From F23-B02 sp963625655 (GTDB lineage: Bacteria > Bacillota > Clostridia > Oscillospirales > Oscillospiraceae), in assembly GCA_963625655.1 (NCBI GenBank), contig CAVFTS010000007.1:1-63488 (forward strand): 63,488 bases of DNA, in the 5' to 3' direction. A program made the translations under genes and the position numbers. Below, piece by piece: positions 60,871 through 63,488 of this stretch (positions are counted from its first letter, which is position 1; each line of letters starts with the position of its first letter). Under the pieces are notes generated by a model. The model was not told where the DNA came from. It worked only from the letters and a program-made list of their open reading frames with translations, and ran no database searches.

Positions 60871-61587
60871 TTAACAAGTGTCTGCAAGCTCCTGCCGCAA
60901 ATGTTCTATCGCACGTCTCTCAAGCCGTGAGACCTGCACCTGCGACACGCCCAAGACACGGGACGCCGCCTCCTGCGTCATGCCGTGAAAATACCGCAGA
61001 TACAGTGTTTTGCGCTCCTTCTCCGGCAGGCGCTCTATCGCATAGCGCAGGGAGACATGCTCGAGCATCCGCTCCTCGGCGTCGGTGTCGTACAGCACAT
61101 GCTCAAGCGTAAAGCCGTCCGCCCCCGTCTCCCTCTGAAGACTCTCGGCGGGGTCCGTTGCGGTCTCGGCAAAGGCGATCTCCTCCGGTGAAATCCCCGT
61201 CTCGGCGGAAAGCTCCGATAACGCCGGCTCTCTCCCGAGCTTCTGCTCAAGCCGATGCCGTGCCGAGCGTATCTGCTGCGACTGCTCCTTTATGCCGCGG
61301 CTGACCTTCACTGCTCCGTCGTCACGCAGGAATCTCCGTATCTCACCGGATATCTTCGGCACGGCGTAGGTCGAAAACTGCGTTCCGAAGGACTCGTCAA
61401 AACCGTCTATCGCCTTTAAAAAGCCGACGCAGCCAAGCTGATACAGATCCTCCGGGTCGGTGCCTCTGCCGAAAAATCCCCTTGCGACGCTCCAGATAAG
61501 CCCGGAGTTTTCCTCGCACAGACGCTCCGCAGCCTCCCTGTCGCCGTCGGCGGCAAGGCGCAGCAGCTTTAAGGTTTCCTCCCTCAT
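60871..61587 (-). CDS. sigF: Sporulation sigma factor F
   Basis: SigF is the first forespore-specific sigma factor and is held inactive by SpoIIAB. The 238-aa protein has region 2 with DLYQLGCVGFLKAIDGFDES and FSTYAVPKISGEIRRFLRDD, region 3, and region 4 with YLRYFHGMTQEAASRVLGVS. Its ATG overlaps the spoIIAB stop by 1 base (TGATG). Placement as third gene after spoIIAA and spoIIAB identifies it as SigF rather than SigG. Confidence 0.95.
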   Translation of the reverse strand: MREETLKLLRLAADGDREAAERLCEENSGLIWSVARGFFGRGTDPEDLYQLGCVGFLKAIDGFDESFGTQFSTYAVPKISGEIRRFLRDDGAVKVSRGIKEQSQQIRSARHRLEQKLGREPALSELSAETGISPEEIAFAETATDPAESLQRETGADGFTLEHVLYDTDAEERMLEHVSLRYAIERLPEKERKTLYLRYFHGMTQEAASRVLGVSQVQVSRLERRAIEHLRQELADTC

Positions 61588-62024
61588 CAGAGCTGCTTGC
61601 TCTGCTTTATGTATCTTTTCATGCTTACGTTCGTTCCCCTGCCTCTGTCGGAGCGCACCTTGAGCGTATCCATAAAGCTCTCCATGATTGTAAAGCCCAT
61701 GCCGCTGCGTTCCTCTCCGCCCGTCGTGTACATGGGCTGCATCGCCTGCTCAAGGTCGCCTATACCGCAGCCCCAGTCACGGACGTTTATCTCCAAAAGT
61801 CCGCCCTCACACAGCTTCATCCTCAGCACGATTTTGCCTATCGTGTCGGGGTACGCATGGACGATGCAGTTCGTCACCGCCTCCGACACGGCGGTTTTGA
61901 TGTCGCCGATCTCCTCAAGCGTGGGGTCAAGCTGCGCCGCAAAGCAGGCGGCTGCCGACCTCGCAAAGCACTCGTTTGCGCTCAGACTCGGGAACTCAAG
62001 CTTTATCTGATTTATGATCTTCAC
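61587..62024 (-). CDS. spoIIAB: Anti-sigma F factor and SpoIIAA kinase
   Basis: SpoIIAB binds and inhibits SigF and phosphorylates SpoIIAA. The 145-aa GHKL-type protein has the ATP-binding N-box AVSEAVTNCIVHAYPD, the G1 box RDWGCGIGDLEQAM and the G2 region EERSGMGFTIMESFMD. It overlaps spoIIAA by 4 bases and sigF by 1, which keeps the three products balanced. Confidence 0.95.
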   Translation of the reverse strand: MKIINQIKLEFPSLSANECFARSAAACFAAQLDPTLEEIGDIKTAVSEAVTNCIVHAYPDTIGKIVLRMKLCEGGLLEINVRDWGCGIGDLEQAMQPMYTTGGEERSGMGFTIMESFMDTLKVRSDRGRGTNVSMKRYIKQSKQL

Positions 62025-62347
62025 GTTGTCACCTCTCTTTGCACTCTGACCGGCACCAGCCGGTCTATGCCCGATGCGTCCAGCACTTTAAGCGGCTGCG
62101 CCTGCGGACTCTCTATCCTCATTCTTCCTCCGCAAAGCTGAAGCCTGCGGTTCGTTCTCACGATGACGGCTATCCCCGACGAGTCCATGAAGCTCAGACC
62201 GCTCAGGTCAAGCACCAGATCCCTCGGAAGGTAGTTGTCTATCGCCTCGCCTATGCTCTCGACCGCACACCGTGCGCCGTGGTGGTCAAGCTCACCGTAC
62301 AGCAGCACCCTCAGTCTGCCCGCCGAGTATTCGGTATCGATTTTCAT
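62021..62347 (-). CDS. spoIIAA: Anti-anti-sigma factor SpoIIAA
   Basis: Unphosphorylated SpoIIAA releases SigF from SpoIIAB. The 108-aa STAS protein has the phosphoacceptor Ser57 in LSFMDSSGIAVIV. GAGGGGTG before the ATG at 62347 sets the start. As first gene of the spoIIA operon it should respond to Spo0A and SigH; TGTCGAT at 62427-62433 resembles a Spo0A box, but no convincing SigH hexamers were seen. Confidence 0.94.
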   Translation of the reverse strand: MKIDTEYSAGRLRVLLYGELDHHGARCAVESIGEAIDNYLPRDLVLDLSGLSFMDSSGIAVIVRTNRRLQLCGGRMRIESPQAQPLKVLDASGIDRLVPVRVQREVTT

Positions 62348-62368
62348 TCGTTCACCCCTCAGATGTAA

Positions 62369-62405
62369 AATGACGCCATGCATTATTATGCACGACGTCA
62401 TTTTA
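62369..62405. terminator. Hairpin between valS and the spoIIA operon
   Basis: GTAAAATGACG pairs with CGTCATTTTAC (11 bp) around an internal TGCAT/ATGCA stem. No U-tract follows on the minus strand, so whether it ends valS transcription is uncertain. Confidence 0.5.
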
Positions 62406-62455
62406 CTATTGTTTTTTTGCGCAGCCTGTCGATAACGGGCGTCGGTAAGCGGAGC

Positions 62456-63488
62456 TTACAGCTTTTTCAGGCTTTCTTCGAGGTTTGTGATAAGCGCCTC
62501 AAGCTTTGCCTTCTTCTCCCGCTCTGCGTTTACGACCGCTTCGGGCGCTCTCGACACGAAGTTTTCGTTGGAGAGCTTCACGTTCTGCGAATCGAGCTGC
62601 TTTCTTGCGTTTGCAAGCTCCTTTTCCATGCGGGCCTTTTCCTTTTCAAGGTCGACAAGCTCCGCCATGGGCATGAGCAGCTTTGCGTTCCCCGTGATGA
62701 CGGACACCATTCCGTCGGTGTTTTCGGGGAGTGCGTCCGTCACCGTAACGTCCGAGGCGTAGGCAAGCTTCATGATAAAGCTCTTGCCGTCCGAGAAGGG
62801 CTTTGCGTTGTCGGTAACGACGATGAGGTGGCACTTTCTCGAAGGCGGAACGTTCATCTCCGACCTTCTCGCCCTTATCGCCTTGACTGCGTCCATGACC
62901 GCCTCAAAGTCCGCCTCGTCCTGCGGGAAGTCGAGCGCCTCGGTAAACGAGGGGTACTCCTCGACCATCAGCGCCTCGCCCTCATGCGGGAGCGCCTGCC
63001 AGATCTCCTCGGTGATGAATGGCATGAACGGGTGCAGGAGCTTGAGTATCTCGGTGAGAACGTAGAGCAGCACACGCTGTGCGCTCTCCTTCTTCTCCTC
63101 GTCGTCACCGTTAAGACGGGGCTTTGTAAGCTCTATATACCAGTCACAGTAGCTGTCCCATATAAAGTCGTATATCTTGCCCGCAGCGACTCCGAGCTCA
63201 AAGCTGTCCATGTTGGCACAGACCTCTTTTACGGTGCGGTTGAGCTTTGAGAGTATCCATTTATCCTCGGTCTCAAGCTTTTCGGGCAGACGGTTCTCGG
63301 TGATGCTAAGATTCATCATCACGAAGCGGGAAGCGTTCCATATCTTATTACAGAAGTTGCGCATCGCCTCGCACTTCTCGACGTAGAAGCGCATATCGTT
63401 GCCGGGGCTGTTGCCGGTTATGAGGTTGAATCTCAGTGCGTCGGCACCGTACTTTTCCGCCATCTCCAGGGGATCGATGCCGTTGCCG
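62456..63488 (-). CDS. valS: Valyl-tRNA synthetase, C-terminal part (runs off the right edge)
   Basis: About the last 343 residues are present. They begin in the catalytic domain end (NGIDPLEMAEKYGADALRF), continue through the anticodon-binding domain (NRTVKEVCANMDSFELG; DWYIELTKPRLNGDD; HPFMPFITEEIWQAL) and end with the coiled-coil tail (ELVDLEKEKARMEKELANAR) typical of ValRS. The N-terminal and editing domains lie beyond base 63488. folC, often its neighbour, is not in view. Confidence 0.95.
   Translation of the reverse strand, partial: GNGIDPLEMAEKYGADALRFNLITGNSPGNDMRFYVEKCEAMRNFCNKIWNASRFVMMNLSITENRLPEKLETEDKWILSKLNRTVKEVCANMDSFELGVAAGKIYDFIWDSYCDWYIELTKPRLNGDDEEKKESAQRVLLYVLTEILKLLHPFMPFITEEIWQALPHEGEALMVEEYPSFTEALDFPQDEADFEAVMDAVKAIRARRSEMNVPPSRKCHLIVVTDNAKPFSDGKSFIMKLAYASDVTVTDALPENTDGMVSVITGNAKLLMPMAELVDLEKEKARMEKELANARKQLDSQNVKLSNENFVSRAPEAVVNAEREKKAKLEALITNLEESLKKL

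Noticed and set aside
62427..62433. Spo0A box upstream of spoIIAA
   Set aside because: One TGTCGAT match without flanking conservation or SigH hexamers is too weak to list as a feature.

Overview
The window looks like a chromosomal segment of an endospore-forming member of the Clostridia, most like gut Oscillospiraceae/Ruminococcaceae-type lineages. Reasons: a complete spoIIAA-spoIIAB-sigF operon, a SpoIIP hydrolase, a CotF-type spore coat pair and a SleB-type cortex hydrolase; anaerobe genes (reverse rubrerythrin, 2-hydroxyacyl-CoA dehydratase, butyryl/4-hydroxybutyrate-type CoA-transferase, PFL-activase-like radical SAM protein); and families seen mostly in Clostridia (DUF4364, DUF4363/DUF421, TSCPD, a high-cysteine mini-protein). 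No phage, insertion sequence, CRISPR array, rRNA or tRNA gene was seen. Genes are dense, and many neighbours overlap by 4, 8 or 17 bases.

Layout, left to right. 1-6.7 kb: AlaX-type trans-editing protein, then a leftward trmL-pgk-tpiA-gpmI-eno glycolytic operon. 6.9-12 kb: PflX-like radical SAM gene, GH36 alpha-galactosidase and a divergent ABC-F ATPase. 12-19 kb: leftward AEC permease, mgtE, ahcY, a Na+:alanine/glycine symporter preceded by a single-aptamer glycine riboswitch, rsmG and a SleB-like hydrolase. 19.4-25.3 kb: TSCPD protein, spoIIP, CBS protein, reverse rubrerythrin, a ribbon-helix-helix protein divergent from a small membrane protein, uppP, asnA, DUF4364. 25.4-30.1 kb: an unassigned clostridial protein, a GlmU-like hexapeptide protein, glmM, a NagB-like protein lacking key catalytic residues, then DUF421-DUF4363.

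30.1-40.1 kb is one long leftward block: mltG, U32 peptidase family (TrhP-like), alaS, HIT, comEC, holA, RNase M5-like, nrdR, matching the alaS-yrrL-yrrO neighbourhood of other Firmicutes. 40.3-45.5 kb: 43-aa cysteine-rich protein, tmk-tagA-sir2 operon, OGG-type glycosylase, CoA-transferase plus ProX-type deacylase. 45.6-50.3 kb: RarD-like transporter, membrane-anchored EEP phosphatase, SGNH lipoprotein, adenine deaminase. 50.5-53.5 kb: a two-subunit 2-hydroxyacyl-CoA dehydratase operon ending in a 57-aa single-helix protein. 53.7-63.5 kb: pyridoxamine kinase, CotF pair, AraC regulator and divergent dicarboxylate/amino-acid symporter, EamA transporter, pcrA, sigF, spoIIAB, spoIIAA and the 3' part of valS.

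Points most worth attention: the dehydratase operon with its small membrane protein; the glycine riboswitch, whose expression platform predicts an OFF switch; a natural Glu-to-Gln change in the second ATPase site of the ABC-F protein; the degenerate NagB paralogue; a DUF421 gene whose coding frame extends upstream with only ATA near its Shine-Dalgarno; and hairpins that either include stop codons of convergent genes or sit directly before the next gene's ribosome binding site.
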